Counted from the stretch's first letter, positions 25,716-38,045 are shown. The stretch is DNA of 64,000 bases from Liolophura sinensis (GCF_032854445.1 NC_088297.1:8917375-8981374); one strand, 5' to 3'. The notes: a model not told the origin generated them from the letters alone. Program-made: numbers and translations.

Positions 25716-26459
25716 AGTAAGATCAGATGCTTTTTCCCTATTCCTGAGAATCAAACCGCGGTGGTTTCTACGTTTACAATTTTGTGTTCAGTATTTATTA
25801 ACGTTTCATTAGTTCCGTTGTTAGTATAGCATCAAGGCCTAACATGTATCTCTGCTTACAGAGTAAGGGGTGTATTTAAGTTTCAATATGTGACGTTCTT
25901 TTATCAATTTACACAAATTGTCGTTTGTGCTTAGAAAGCTAATTAACTGTATTGTATGATCCTTATCATCAAGAAGTACACATTTCTCTGGTTGAAATCC
26001 AGATTGTCCAAGACTTTTACAGCATGTTTATTACATTTGGCTATTACAGAGTCTTTACGTTGATTCTTAATCCATAATTAATATCACATATCGCATTGTG
26101 GCGTGCGTGTTGATTATTTGTTCACCTGCATTACATTAGCTTTCAAACTAACACACAGACACAGTGTTGCAGTATTTGTACATTCAGTGATCATTTTTCA
26201 CCGTGTTCTTGGGTCGAAACATGGGATTATGTCTTATCTAGTTTAAATCTGTGCTCCCTAGGAGGACGTTGGGAGGAGATGTGAATTGATAATGCATGAG
26301 CTGTATAGATTTACAAGTGTTTCATGTACACTGTACAATATACGTACAGATATGTATACTCCTTTAAGAAAACCCACGACGAAAGCCTTTTTTGCGTGTA
26401 AAAAAGTTGTAGTTTGGCAACTTTCATTAATGCCCAACCTTTCTCCTTCTTATCGACAG

Positions 26460-27004
26460 CGGACAGTGGACCGTTGAATCTGTCTGGAAGAAGTCACGTG
26501 AGCCAACATTATCCTCGGCAAATTCCGTTCGCCTTCAACCCGGTCGTGAGTCCCCCAGACTTCGGGAGAAATCGGCAAGTATCCGAGACGACAGCTCTCA
26601 ATACCAGAAGTGCAGTGTCCATTTTTGAAAGATGGCTTTTTGAGAATTTTCACCCTGAAGTAGCCACCAAATACGACAAAATCGAAGACATACCTGTCGA
26701 GGAACTCGACGAGTACTTGTCACAATTCTGGCCGACCGTCAAGAAACAAAATGGCGCCGATTACCAAGTCGAGTCGCTCGTGCAGTTGAGAACGAGGCTG
26801 GACCGTCATCTACGCCACGCTAGCTATTCCCAGTCTATCGTCAAGTCTCATTGTTTTGCCAAAAGTCAGAAAGCTTTCAAAGAGAGGTCGGCTATCATCA
26901 CAGGATCACGATCCGCTCACTTAACCTTTGCAGTGGCGTCCTCGGAGACAACCAGAGAACAAGACACAGCTGAACAACATCAGGATTCTACAAAAAATCA
27001 ATAA
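26460..27004 (+). CDS. Unit 1 terminal exon 6 (Crypton-derived DUF3504-like domain)
   Basis: A terminal exon encoding 181 residues, ending in TAA. The acceptor ctttctccttcttatcgacag (ending 26459) gives phase 1 with an Ala codon. The leader of about 47 residues has His, Pro and Arg. The domain (about 48-147) reads NTRSAVSIFERWL, KIEDIPVEELDEYLSQFW, ADYQVESLVQLRTRLDRHL and SYSQSIV, then FAKSQKAFKERS. GYP is changed to SYS here. A polar tail of about 35 residues, rich in Thr, Glu and Gln, follows the domain. The NTRSAVSIFERW block is identical to that of the exon at 22700, so these two are probably a recent tandem pair. AATAAA occurs at 27997. Confidence 0.84.
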
Positions 27005-28059
27005 ACCCGTCGTGTCAGGATTTCCTAAAGGAGGCTCGAAAAGTTTTTGGTTTGCACATATAAAACAAAGGAGAGGGCATATTTTTTATTCCCATGAGGT
27101 GGCGATAGTTTAGTTGGGGATCTCGAACCATTGCTATTTTAGAAACGCGTACAGTGTTGTAATGTATTCGTTTCTACCGTAACCTGTTGCTGCCTTAAAT
27201 GTTACAAGCTGGGATATAAACACTTGACATAACTTGTGTCACAGTTCTGCAGCATACGGTTTCCGGGTCGCCAATGCTTTTGAAGGAAACTTACTGCTCG
27301 GATGTCCAATGCAAATGTGAACGCCAGTCAAATTGCGTGGTATTAGTGATTTGGTACCAAGTTTTAGCAGTTAGCAATATGTGTGACCTGTGTGTGGATG
27401 GAAAATTTTGTGGACATCTCTTAGAAGGTGTCAGTACATGCGAGACATTAAACTGGACTGATCCTACTACCCGAAAATTTAGGATCCTGGTCAGTTTAAT
27501 TTTACTGTGAATTGTCAATTTAATTTTACTGTGAATTGTCAATTTAATTTTTTTACTGTGAATTGTCTAGGGAATTTTTCACTTCAGGTTTAGTTTTTTT
27601 TTTTATCCTTTGATATTATTACCGTTGGCCACCTGAATTGTGATCATGCAAAGTATTACAAACTTGTTGAAATGTTTTTTTTAACCAACGAACTTTATTG
27701 TGCAGTCGATTATTTGTCGTGATTTGTGTTCAAGATCTGTTTTTTTTGCGGTACTTTTTTGCGAGATTTTGAACTCATAGGGCTGATTTTTCGTCTCCCT
27801 GCATTACTTGGGTTAAGTAACTTTTCCAGTTTTTGTGGTAGTTATCCATTACTTGGTTTTACTTGGAACTTCTCTTTCCCTTTCTTGAAATATTTATGCA
27901 TTGCTTTGTTTAACCTCAAACTTTTATGCGTACTCGGCTTTTGCTTGGAACTGCAAACTTTTACTTGGTTCAACACTACTTAATTTTTAACGTGGGAATA
28001 AATATAGTTTTCCTTCTTCAAGTAGTCAACCAAGGACCTGAGGATAGTCTTCTCGGTTT

Positions 28060-28163
28060 TCCAGCACCATAATGCTGATCGCCGTTGTATCAGTGAAATA
28101 TTCTTGAGTACAGAATATATGGTACAAGAGTAAAACGCCAATCAGATAAATGAATAAATATAT
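28060..28163 (+). mobile_element. SINE-A 3' fragment
   Basis: It contains accataatgctgatcgccgt and ttcttgagtac, with a short insertion before the AAAT-type tail. Confidence 0.7.
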
Positions 28164-28304
28164 TCTTCATGTAGCTGAGATCTTAGTCTTTCAGTAGTAT
28201 ATCGGAAATGAAATATGCAAATACACTACGTATGCCATGTCTGTATTTTATGACGTTCAGTTCTATCATTTGTGCTATTTTTAGTTTTAGTGATAAAAAG
28301 TTGA

Positions 28305-28573
28305 GGGGCCTCCGTGGCTCAGTCGGTTAGCGCGCTAGCGCAGCGTAATGACCCAGGAGCCTCTCACCAATGCGGTCGCTGTGAGTTCAAGCTCAGCTCA
28401 TGCTGGCTTCCTCTCCGGCCGTAAGTGGGAATGTCTGCAAGCAACCTGCGGATGGTCGTGGGTTTCCCCCGGGCTGTGCCCGGTTTCCACCCACCATAAT
28501 GCTGGCCGCCGTCGTATAAGTGAAATATTCTTGAGTACGGCGTAAAACACCAATCAAATAAATAAATAAATAA
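28305..28573 (+). mobile_element. Full-length SINE-A with perfect target duplication
   Basis: It starts ggggcctccgtggctcagtc with tRNA-like box A (tggctcagtcgg) and box B (gagttcaagctc). The family body (ccataatgctggccgccgtc) and an (AAAT)n tail follow. A perfect 12-bp duplication, ataaaaagttga, flanks it at 28293-28304 and 28574-28585. It is a good reference copy for the family, which resembles the tRNA-SINEs with a conserved central domain known from molluscs. Confidence 0.92.
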
Positions 28574-28865
28574 ATAAAAAGTTGACCTAATCATTCAACT
28601 TTAATTCAAGTTTTTCTGCTGCATGTATCTGTTATGTTTTGTCAGTCCATGAATAATTTACGCCATATCCCAGATTATTGTAGGAAAATCATTTATCAGT
28701 TTTGTTACGACGTGTTGAATATAAAAATAAAATGTGTATAAATATTACACAGTAAGTCCTAAATTTTCCTTGGCATTACGTCGTGTTAGATTTTTCATTA
28801 CATGAGCACCTCGCCCTCGTTGCAGTTGTTTGTAATATATTACAAACGTAAAATTGTATCAGCCA

Positions 28866-29200
28866 TGCAGCTAGTGGACCGCGTTAGAGCATCCGCCTCG
28901 AAGTCTGGTGACCCTTGATCAAACCCTGGTCGGGTCATACCGAAAACGGTACCTGTTGCTGCCTCGCTTGGCGTTTAGCACTGAGACGTTAGAGGGAGGA
29001 AGCAGGACTAGTTGGCTCAGTGTCAGTATGTGACTGGGTGGGTTATCATGTCTGGTGTCTTAGGCATAATGCTTCAGTGGCACTTTGACGGCATGAACTC
29101 GCCCTAGTATATGTACAAACACCTAATGACTCCTTGTCGTCATATGACTAAAAACAATGTTAAGTATGACGTTAAACCTAAGCATACATACATATACATA
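28866..29200 (+). mobile_element. Full-length SINE-B (second tRNA-derived family)
   Basis: The tRNA-like head contains gctagtggaccgcgttagag and box B-like gatcaaaccctgg. The body contains tgtgactgggtgggttatca and ends tatgacgttaaacctaagc with a CATA-type tail. The body and tail differ from SINE-A. Confidence 0.8.
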
Positions 29201-30730
29201 CCTACCTACATACATACATATGTGCATATCTAGCTAATGTGCAGTGATACGCGACCTTGTAGAATAATGGCGTCACTGTCCGAAGCCACAATTCAGGCTG
29301 TCCAAAATTATTTTTGCATTTACTGTCATGTTAAATCTTGATGCCACTGGTCAGGTCGTTAGTCCGCGAGCTCCGAACACCCAATATAGACTGGTAATCC
29401 TCCGAGAAAAATCTCAGAGTGACCTACTTTGACGTCATTATGCAGGACTACACGTGTGTAGTGGCGTTTGCACGGGCTGATGTTCGTATACTCATCAGGG
29501 CAAATTATCTGACACAAAATGGTATTGTATTCATTAGCAATGTATGTTTTTCAGGTAAGGCAAAACTTTGGCGAAATCCCACATTATTTTCTGAAGAAAA
29601 ATATCTATTTTAAAGGATGAACAGAAACATTTTTTAATAATGTTAAACCATAAATTCCTCCTTCCATTTTTGCTGAACATGTAAGTGTGGGGTATTATCC
29701 CAAAACCTGGTATTTCAAATTGTATAGCAATATCTCAAACAGAAATCCTGACAGCAGGCTCAACCTAGTGCATGTCAAAAAGTGTTTGGTCGTTTTGAGT
29801 TTGTACCAGCTAAACCTTTGCGCGTTATAAAGTGACTGGATCCCGCTATAATCAATGAATATAAACATCCGAATACACTGTACAAGAACATCAGTTTGAT
29901 TCATGCTACCTGTACCAAAATAGCTGTCATCCGTAAATGTGCGGACAATGTAACAATATTACGTTGCGTTTATATATCCTCTTAGTTGAATTAACCCTGG
30001 ATTAGGTGTGAGTTTAGGTACACCAAGGGTTGTGAAATAATTACTTAAAAAGTTTTTTTTTAAGCAAATGCCCAGGGGTCCCCTAATGGCTTATAGCCGG
30101 TGCATTTCAGGTTTTCTTCACACTGAAACCTGACTGACGCCACATAAGCGTATGAACACCAGTCATATTGTGTCAGTCATGATTAACAACGCTGCAGGGT
30201 GTAGTTGACTTGACAGACTTTCGCGCGTTAAAGCCTCGCATCCCTGAAGTCTTAAAAAGTGACATCCGACGGCGTAATACCCATCTATATTAATATACTT
30301 CTGTGAACATACATGAAGGCGTTGCTCGGCTTTTATTTTCATATCAAAGTTTTAAGACAATTCATTGGCCTTTGGTATATAGACATTTACCGTATGAAGA
30401 GGTAATGTTTTATCCAGATCTCTCATTGACCAGTGAGGTTGCAGGCTCGAATCCAGCTCTCGTTGCAAATTTATGGCAAGAAATAAAACTCAGCTTAAAA
30501 ACTCATTTGATTAATGCGATATAATGTCAGACATTCAGACGTGCAAAAGCTCAGTGGCCAAACTGGATATAAAAAGAAACTTTATTACTATCCGATAAAA
30601 TAAATATCAAAACCCCGTAGCAGACCTGGGTAATTTTCCACTTATTCGTAGGATAGAATGTCAGTTATCATGTTATAGGAAATGTGGATCGAGTGCATGT
30701 TTTCTACCAAGTATGCCATGTCTCAATGGG

Positions 30731-30999
30731 GGGGCCTCCGTGGCTCAGTTGGTTAGCGCGCAAGCGCAGCGTAATGACCCAGGAGCCTCTCACCAATGGG
30801 GTCGATGTGAGTTCAAGGCCAGCTCATGCTGGCTTCCTCTCCGGCCGTACGTGGGAAGGTTTTCCAGCAACCTGCGGATGGTTGTGGGTTTCCCCCGGGA
30901 TGTGCCCGGTTTCTACCCACCATAATGCTGGCCGCCGTCGTATAAGTGAAATATTCTTGAGTACGGCGTAAAACACCAATTAAATAAATAAGTTAATAC
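30731..30999 (+). mobile_element. Full-length SINE-A
   Basis: It has the full tRNA-like head, body and AAAT tail. It is flanked by gtctcaatg (30720-30728) and gtctcattg (31000-31008), a duplication with one mismatch. Confidence 0.88.
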
Positions 31000-31251
31000 G
31001 TCTCATTGAATAAGCATGTTGGACATGTACCTAGACTCTCCACAGATGGCTTCCTCCACAGATGGCCTCCTCCACAGATGGTTTCCTTCATTCTCAAACC
31101 TGACCGCCTTGGTTAAAATAAAACAAACTCTGACCGATTACCGATCTGCGGAATAAGCCGAGCGCTTCCCTGGTATTTGATTGAAGTTCTTATACCACAT
31201 GTGTGGCGGATAAAGTAGGCCAGCTAAATAAACTCTCAAACAATTAATTTG

Positions 31252-31460
31252 TTAATTTTTAACAGAAAGTCAGTTATTTGAGTGATGCTAGAATGCATTC
31301 TGTTGTTGTGCCTGATTGTTCTGTTAAATATTTCACACATATTGATTCAGCATAAAGATTCTAGTAAACCAACAAGATATCATGTTAAATATGACAGAAT
31401 ATTATAATAACAGAATGCCCTCTACCATCACTCAGACGACAGATTTTCTGTCAAAATTGG
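31252..31460. mobile_element. Short inverted-repeat element (MITE family 2)
   Basis: The left end (tttttaacagaaagtcagtt, then ttgagtgatgct) and the right end (catcactcagacgacagatt, then ctgtcaaaatt) are complementary. It is a relative of 18778-18999. The 101-codon frame from 31382 overlaps its right end and is judged accidental. Confidence 0.7.
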
Positions 31461-32041
31461 CAAATGAATTTTTTGAGTGCATTCTATTCTTGACCATGGG
31501 CCTATATTGTGTCTATTGGATACATGGGCTAATATATCTTCACATTAGATCTGCAAGATCTGTTTTTAAACAAATGTTGTCGTTCAAATTATATTCTAAA
31601 TTTAAAACTGGCTTTGTGGAATATTTATTAAGAATGTGCAGTGATGAACAACAAATGTTTGTTCCTGCCTCCCACCCCTCCCAATGAAATTTGACGATAT
31701 GCAGACAGCTAACACATCTTATTTATTTTTTGCTGTTTTTTTTTTTTTTTGTTTTGTTTTGTTTTTGCGTGACTTATATTAAGCGTTGAAAGTGTGCAAT
31801 GATAGAAAACCGACGACTTCTTGACCTCAGATGCCAGCTCGGTTGAAAGGTGATAAGATTTTGGTGTCTAAACGTCAGTCAGTTGGATCAGCATTTAACC
31901 ATTCTAATATTTTCACTGTTTGTTTTCACTATTATAGGTATAGGGACGTGGTGTGGGTGGAATTGGGGTTATCATTTGTTTTGGTCACAAAACTTTCTAG
32001 TTTAAAATACGTAAACGACGTTGTTAAATTCTTCGTTTCAG

Positions 32042-32493
32042 GTTGGGACGAGTTGACGTTGCGCTATTCTGAGACGATGGAACCGAGAGTTGAGAATTCA
32101 CTTCCGGCGAAGCACTTTCCCAAAAGGAAACGTTTTGAAGACAACACCAGTAGTAACACCCGAAGCGCCGTTCATCGCTTCTCCGTCTGGCTCTGGCATA
32201 ACGCACAAGACAACCGGCCAATCGAGACCATTCCACCGGAAGAGCTGGACCCGTTCCTCTCGGATTTTTACCGGACTGTCCGGAGACAAGAGGGCGGGGA
32301 ATACACACCCAGATCGCTCCGGTCCCTCCGGGAAAGGCTACAGAGACACCTGAAATCTCATCATTATCCAGTGTCCATTGTTAATTCACCGGATTTCGCT
32401 AACAGCAAAGACACTTTCAATGCTAGAATTGTTGAACTCAGCGGATTGTTTTCTGTTTCCACGACAGGCCATGCAAACCTATCTGTCCATTAG
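32042..32493 (+). CDS. Unit 1 terminal exon 7 (Crypton-derived DUF3504-like domain)
   Basis: A terminal exon encoding 150 residues, ending in TAG. The acceptor cttcgtttcag (ending 32041) gives phase 1 with a Gly codon followed by WDELTLRYSE. The leader carries a basic cluster FPKRKRFE (about 26-33) that could act as a nuclear localisation signal. The domain (about 39-135) reads NTRSAVHRFSVWL, IETIPPEELDPFLSDFY, GEYTPRSLRSLRERLQRHL and HYPVSIV, then FANSKDTFNARI. AATAAA lies only about 46 bp after the stop (32539). A fragment of this exon is repeated at 34911. This is the last intact terminal exon before the next exon 1 at 39273. Confidence 0.83.
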
Positions 32494-32944
32494 CAGGTCA
32501 AAGGCTGTATGGCCCTCTGACTTGGGAAAGCATGGGATAATAAATCTTCCACGCCTAAAGTTGAAAGTCCGTTAGGGAATATAGTTATATAGATTTGTCA
32601 GATTTCATAGATTTATCTTGCTAGAAACTAATAAGACTGATTTGTTTTTTCTTTCGTCGAGGAATTGTATAATGAAGGCAACAAGGAAAGCTGATTATTG
32701 TATGGGAATAATCGCACAATCTTACGTGACATTGACGAAGCATTTCCAGGCTTTTCTTGTGAACACAGTAGCATCTAAACCTTAAAGTGAACACAAGGGC
32801 AGCCACTAAAGCTGAAATAATTAATAAAGCAGTATTCCAGAAATGTTGTAAAAATATTTAAAAATTCTACACCGCTTGCCAACAAAATAAATAGCAAACA
32901 GTTGTTAGCCTAGCCATTCATTTGGTCACGCCATTTTGTCATGT

Positions 32945-33740
32945 TATAGCTATGTTGTAGCCTCTTGTCTTCCGTCATGTTAGTGGAGTCTTTGAGACAG
33001 AACTCCGTTAATACGTCCATGGTGGAGTAAGATCTGCTATGTGTCTTGATCACTGCCATGCCAGACACAATTATATATGTATGATTCAAGAACATCTGTT
33101 CAAGTGAATATTAATTAATTAATAAAGTAGTATTCCAGAAATGTTCTAAAAATATTTTAAAAATTCTACAAAATTAAACAAAGTAAACAGTCATAATCGT
33201 CAGTACCTAGCCTCTCATTTGGTGACGCTTTTTTGCCATGTTACCACTATCTAGAGTGACGTTACAAAACCTAGGAGCTCTCCTGTACGATCCGTATTAA
33301 ACAATCTGATAATGAGCAAATACAAAGAAAAACGCCTGATATTCAACCGTAGAGTTTCAGCTCTGTTCCGTGTTAAAAATGCCGATGTTTCTTTTACTTT
33401 GGCGCTCGGTCAGGGCGATTTTCGTGGACACAAGTTTCGTGTTTTAGTGGTCCTGCTCGTTCTTATCCTGCATGGGTGTAAGCATTTTGGCTAGCTGGCT
33501 ATACCGACTTCATGGAATTTACCGAACATAGCAGGACCTTCTGACTGATAACAGACCCTTTCATTCAAACTTCTACAACATGTTTACTCGGAGAGAACTG
33601 TCCGTCAATACCGTGTCCCCAATGCTGAACCTTATCTTCTCCCCTTTCAAAACTTTATAGATTTTTTTTACATATTTGTCTTATAGTTATGTCCTATAAT
33701 ATTTTTCTATGTGTATATAGTGGCAGTGTTTATGTTTACT
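32945..33740. repeat. Right arm of a long inverted duplication
   Basis: The reverse complement of about 6086-7115. The MFLNHTYII frame, on the minus strand here, differs by about 2 bases in 135 from the other arm, while the + strand frame 33312-33494 (ending LHGCKHFG) is much more diverged. A partial tandem copy of the same sequence lies directly left (about 32817-32960). Confidence 0.75.
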
Positions 33741-34910
33741 TTAAAGGTGGAGAAAACATAATAATTAAATAAAGATCGGTGAAAGAGTGCGAAAAGTTAG
33801 TTCGATTTTTCTTTTAAGAGAAAAAGACACTTGAAAACAATATTTGTGTGGAGGGTACTTGGGACTACCTTTTGGTATATATAGTCTTTGTTTAATAATG
33901 TCATAAATGAGGGTGTAGCACATGTTTAATAAATACATTTGGAATAGAATTGATTCTTTTCAGTTAACAATTGTGTTCAACCTGGATTTTAATCGTATTT
34001 ATATTTTTAATATCGTAAATATCATAATTCAGATTAAATGCATACATTTGGATATAAATATTTACATTTAAATGAATTTATTACACGTGCATCACATCCT
34101 TATTTAGAACATTATTATGCAATGACGATAAATACCAAAAGGTGGTCCCAAGTACCCACCATTGAAAAACATTTGCAAATACCCTTTTCTCTTGAAAAAT
34201 AATTCAAAATTAAAAAAAAATATTTAAGGCCATACTTACAAGTAAGTTTAGACGCTGTTTCGTATGATTTTGGCATCATTTTTATGTTTTCTTCTCCTTT
34301 AAGGATCCTTAACAGTTTCATATGCACTGCCGACTGTTGGAGTGGAACACCTCGGTCACTGTGTTCGAAGAGTTCGTCCCTTCCATAATAAAGAACTAAA
34401 GACCTTTTCAGCTTTCTTTTTAGCCATAAAATGTCTTAAAGGCAAAGAAAACACTAAAATGTGTATCAGATGAAACACCATTAAACATTGTCCAGGAAAA
34501 TAGTTGGGTTTTTTACAATTTGTATAACTTAGTGAAATGCATCTAAATATTCTATTCTATGGTGGTCTTTTCAGACCACAATGCTAACAGTGACGTCACA
34601 TAAGGTTTTTGCTACTAAACACACATTAGACTGCTACATTTCATCATTCAAAATGGATACACATGCATTCATGGATTTGACTTTGAGACAAATTATTCCG
34701 AGAAAAAAAGTATAGATGTGACGTAATTGATACCTTCTGGGTCACAACGGACCACCATATAACCTGATCGTTTAACACAATTTTACTCGGTTAGAAAAAT
34801 TCTAAAACAACGAGATGCAACTATTTTACTGAGCAGTCTTTAATGGTGTTTCATGGGATATATACTTCATTTTAGTGTGGCCTTTGCCTTTAAAACAACA
34901 GTTTTCCTAA

Positions 34911-35012
34911 GAAGCACTATCCCAGAAGGAAGCGTTTTGAAGACAACACCAGTAGTAACACCCGAAGCGCCATTCATCGCTTCTCCGTCTGGCTCTGGCA
35001 TAATGCACAAGG
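34911..35012 (+). pseudogene. Truncated duplicate of terminal exon 7
   Basis: About 100 bp nearly identical to 32115-32216, covering the basic cluster and the first helix of the domain (KRFED through NTRSA, then IHRFSVWLWHNAQ). Similarity stops abruptly inside the domain; eight codons later the frame meets TAA. The second helix, the SL/LR block and the C-terminal helix are missing. AG dinucleotides upstream (34875, 34901, 34911) do not give the family phase, so I read it as a broken exon copy. It could be a very short alternative end if an unusual acceptor is used. Confidence 0.75.
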
Positions 35013-35620
35013 CAGTCAGTCCACGAATTAAGTACCCACTAACAGAAAATTGCACAGAATAGTGGTTTTTTGAAAAGATGTAAAATCTTAAATTAATCTT
35101 TGTTTTTTTCTCCACAATTTTGTCTGTACTGGATACATGTGCTCTGGCAATGGAAATCTGTATGTCAATAGTGCGAAAGTTTCTCAGTTATTTGCCTACA
35201 GGCGGTGGTTGCCTCCAGGTTAACCCCCCACCCATGAAGCTGAACGTCATTGTTAAAGTGAATTATACGCCGCTAAATCACAACTCAAATAAATAAATAA
35301 ATAAAATTTGCTGGAGATTTTGTTCATATTTTGAGCAGAAAACTTTATTGCTGAGCAAGCTCATCCAAGCTGCTGTTAAAAGGATACAGATTTCTTCTTG
35401 GGTCAGGGTGCGCTGCTCATTGAGTACTTGTGTATGTACATGAGATCCCCTTCCAGGAGCGGGTTCAAACCCGCCCGCCGACAGCGCATTTGTAGATTTA
35501 CAAACTCTCAGTGTCCGTATTAACATTGATGACAGAAAGCGGTCAACGGCGTTAGTGTGGAAGCCTGTGCAGTCTTACGTTCGTTGAATTCCAGCACTTG
35601 GCTTCCTTCAATACGGTGTG

Positions 35621-35849
35621 CGTAATGACCCAGAAGCCTCTCACCAGTGCGGTCGCTGTGAGTTCAAGTCCAGCTCATGGTGTCTTCCTCTCTGGCCGTA
35701 CGTGGGAAGGTCTGGCTTTAACCTGCGGATGATCGTGGGTTTTTTCCGGGCTGATTTCTTCCCACCATAATGCTGGCCGCCGTCGTATAAGCGAAATATT
35801 CTTGAATACGGCGTAAAACATTAATCAAATAAATAAATACATAAATAAA
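35621..35849 (+). mobile_element. SINE-A, 5'-truncated, perfect target duplication
   Basis: It begins inside the tRNA head (cgtaatgacccagaagcctc) and runs to the AAAT tail. A perfect 13-bp duplication, tcaatacggtgtg, lies at 35608-35620 and 35850-35862. Confidence 0.9.
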
Positions 35850-36315
35850 TCAATACGGTGTGCAAATCTGTAGGCCCTATAGGTCACATGCTTGTATAGC
35901 ATTTTGTCTGTTACTTGTCAAAGGTCGGTGGTTTACCCGGATCACTGCGGCTTGTTCCATGCTTAAAAACTAACCCTAGCAAAAGTGAAAAATTCTTGAA
36001 TATGGCGTTTAACAACAAAGAGTCAGTCAATCAATCAATCGATCAGTCAAATCAATCTTCTTGGTTTGGGATTTGTATTTGGAGTGCAGTGCAGTACCCG
36101 CTCGACGTGATGCTAGTACAAATAAATACAGATTTGCAGTTATCTGTAATGGTATTCGTGGTGGAATGAGATTTCTTAAGAATGGGGTCTCAATCTGAAC
36201 ATGTTTCAATGTTTTAAAAACAATGGAAAACGGAACTTGTAACCTGTAAATTGCTTGCCCCACAATCCTAATAGTAAACGAAGAGATATGCATGGGGTCA
36301 TAGGCGGAATTCACG

Positions 36316-36510
36316 AATTTATTTATTTCTTTGGTGTTTTACGCCGTACTCAAGAATATTTCACTTATGCTACGCCGGCCAGCATTATAGTGGGAGGAAA
36401 CCGGGTAAAGCCCGGGGGAAACCAACGACCATCTGCAGGTTGCTGGCAGGCCTTCCCACTTACGGCCGGAGAGGAACCCAAAGCGACCACATTGGTGAGA
36501 GGCTGTTTGT
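36316..36510 (-). mobile_element. SINE-A, minus strand
   Basis: It runs from the tail (ttatttatttctttggtgtt) to the caccaatgtggtcgct region on the reverse strand, with part of the body deleted. Confidence 0.8.
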
Positions 36511-37171
36511 TAACATCAAAACTGAAGTCTGCTTCAGTTGAAAGGGGGTTAAAAACTCTCTGAAAATACCGTTTATCTCTGTTTTTTAGGTTTTAGTTTC
36601 CTGAATTAAAAAGTCAAATGTCTGAATTGGAAGATGAGCTCTATGGGACATATTGATAATGTAGGCCTATGTCAGTGACGTCACATCGATTTTCCCTATC
36701 CCTATAAGAGTATTTAATGTCACATTCGCTCTTTTGTTCACGGGCACACATTAGGCTACATAGTTTAAAGGGACGCAGAATCGAGTTTGATTTGCTGGTG
36801 TGAGATATAGGCAAGCCCAGCCTATGCCTAGTCTAAGCTGAATTTTAGTTGTGGTAGATTTATTCAAGCGTGACCAAAGCTGCAGGGTTTAACCCAGGAA
36901 ACCTTATCTCCATTATCAGCCAATCAGCGTCCATTCTGTGTCCTTTAAGTTCAAAAGAATGTTAACCAGAGTAAAAAGGTGCGGAATAGTCCATTGAGCC
37001 CATCGTACTATCCAAACCTTTGACTACATGCATTTAAGTCAGTGTAACGAATTTTAAAAAAAAATCTACATATAACTAAAGGTGTGTAAAGATATAGTTA
37101 ACGTTTCTAATTCTGAAGCTTACTAGATAAAATTTTAATATGTCGTTCTCGTTAAGGCTCTCCTGGCGTGC

Positions 37172-37209
<38 letters not shown>
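37172..37209. repeat. (TA)n microsatellite
   Basis: An uninterrupted TA dinucleotide run of about 37 bp. Confidence 0.95.
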
Positions 37210-37212
<3 letters not shown>

Positions 37213-38045
37213 AATTGTTTCATTGGCAATTCTTCGACGTATATGTATAAAATCTATGTACGTATAATGCATGCATGCATTAGGCAAAACACGATGATTT
37301 ATATATTTTAAACAGCAAAAGCATATACCGGCCTATATGTTATGAATTTGCTGTCGGTCGACGTGATCGAGCCTAAACAACAACAGCAGCAACGGCTTCA
37401 ACGTATTTCCATGTTGAACTAATGAATGCTCCCTGGAAGTAGAACTCTCCTTAATTTGGAGGTCAGGATAGTATACTGATGATGGTTGTTGATTTTGTGG
37501 CGGTTCTGTCTGTCAATATTGGTTCGTGCTCTGTATTCTGTGAATTCCCCAGTTGACGGAGGCCATTTCATTACAGTTTCTATCAAAGGGGTAAATTGTT
37601 ACGAGAACTGGCAAATGAGCCGAAAACCTTGTCCGGTCTAGGCTCTTTTTATCAGCTCTTAAACTTGAAAACACGGATTTATTTATACAGTTAAAAATGT
37701 ACATGTGTACTTTAAATTAATGTAATTTAAATTGTAAATTTTTTTGTCACCATACCCATTCGCAGTTGTAACATTTGCAGTAACTTTTAGTAAAAACAAG
37801 AGAAAAATTGAATGAATGAATGATTATGGCTTAGCGCCACATCGGCAATATTTCAGCCCTATTCGTGCCGAAGAAAAATTGAAAATACGAAGTAGGCCTA
37901 GAACGTGTTGCTTTGAAATGTTGCCATTTAAAATTATTACAGATGTACAAACCTCAAACTTCAATGGCCACTTTGCTGAGCTGAGCTGTGGCGAGTGTAT
38001 AGTAGCATGTGGTATTCAGAGTCATAATGATTACGTTCTGATTAA

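Larger units (their letters stand above)
23185..26459. other. Spacer between terminal exons 5 and 6
   Basis: It contains AATAAA at 23888, a tRNA-like box B on the minus strand near 23520, a SINE-B tail (24755-24804) and an inverted SINE-B copy (25482-25715). No exon was recognised. Confidence 0.5.
27005..32041. other. Spacer between terminal exons 6 and 7
   Basis: It holds a 26-bp triplicate (about 27492-27565), SINE-A copies (28060-28163, 28305-28573, 30731-30999), a full SINE-B (28866-29200) and an inverted-repeat element (31252-31460). No other coding exon was recognised. Confidence 0.55.

Noticed and set aside
28305-28400. tRNA gene at the SINE heads
   Set aside because: Box A and box B are present but the cloverleaf is not maintained and the sequence continues into the SINE body with target duplications.
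31382-31687. 101-codon frame MLNMTEYYN...
   Set aside because: It overlaps the right end of an inverted-repeat element, is AT-rich in composition and resembles nothing known to me.
32024-32308. Antisense and off-frame reading frames over the terminal and constant exons
   Set aside because: They are shadows of G+C-richer constrained exons and show no family conservation of their own.
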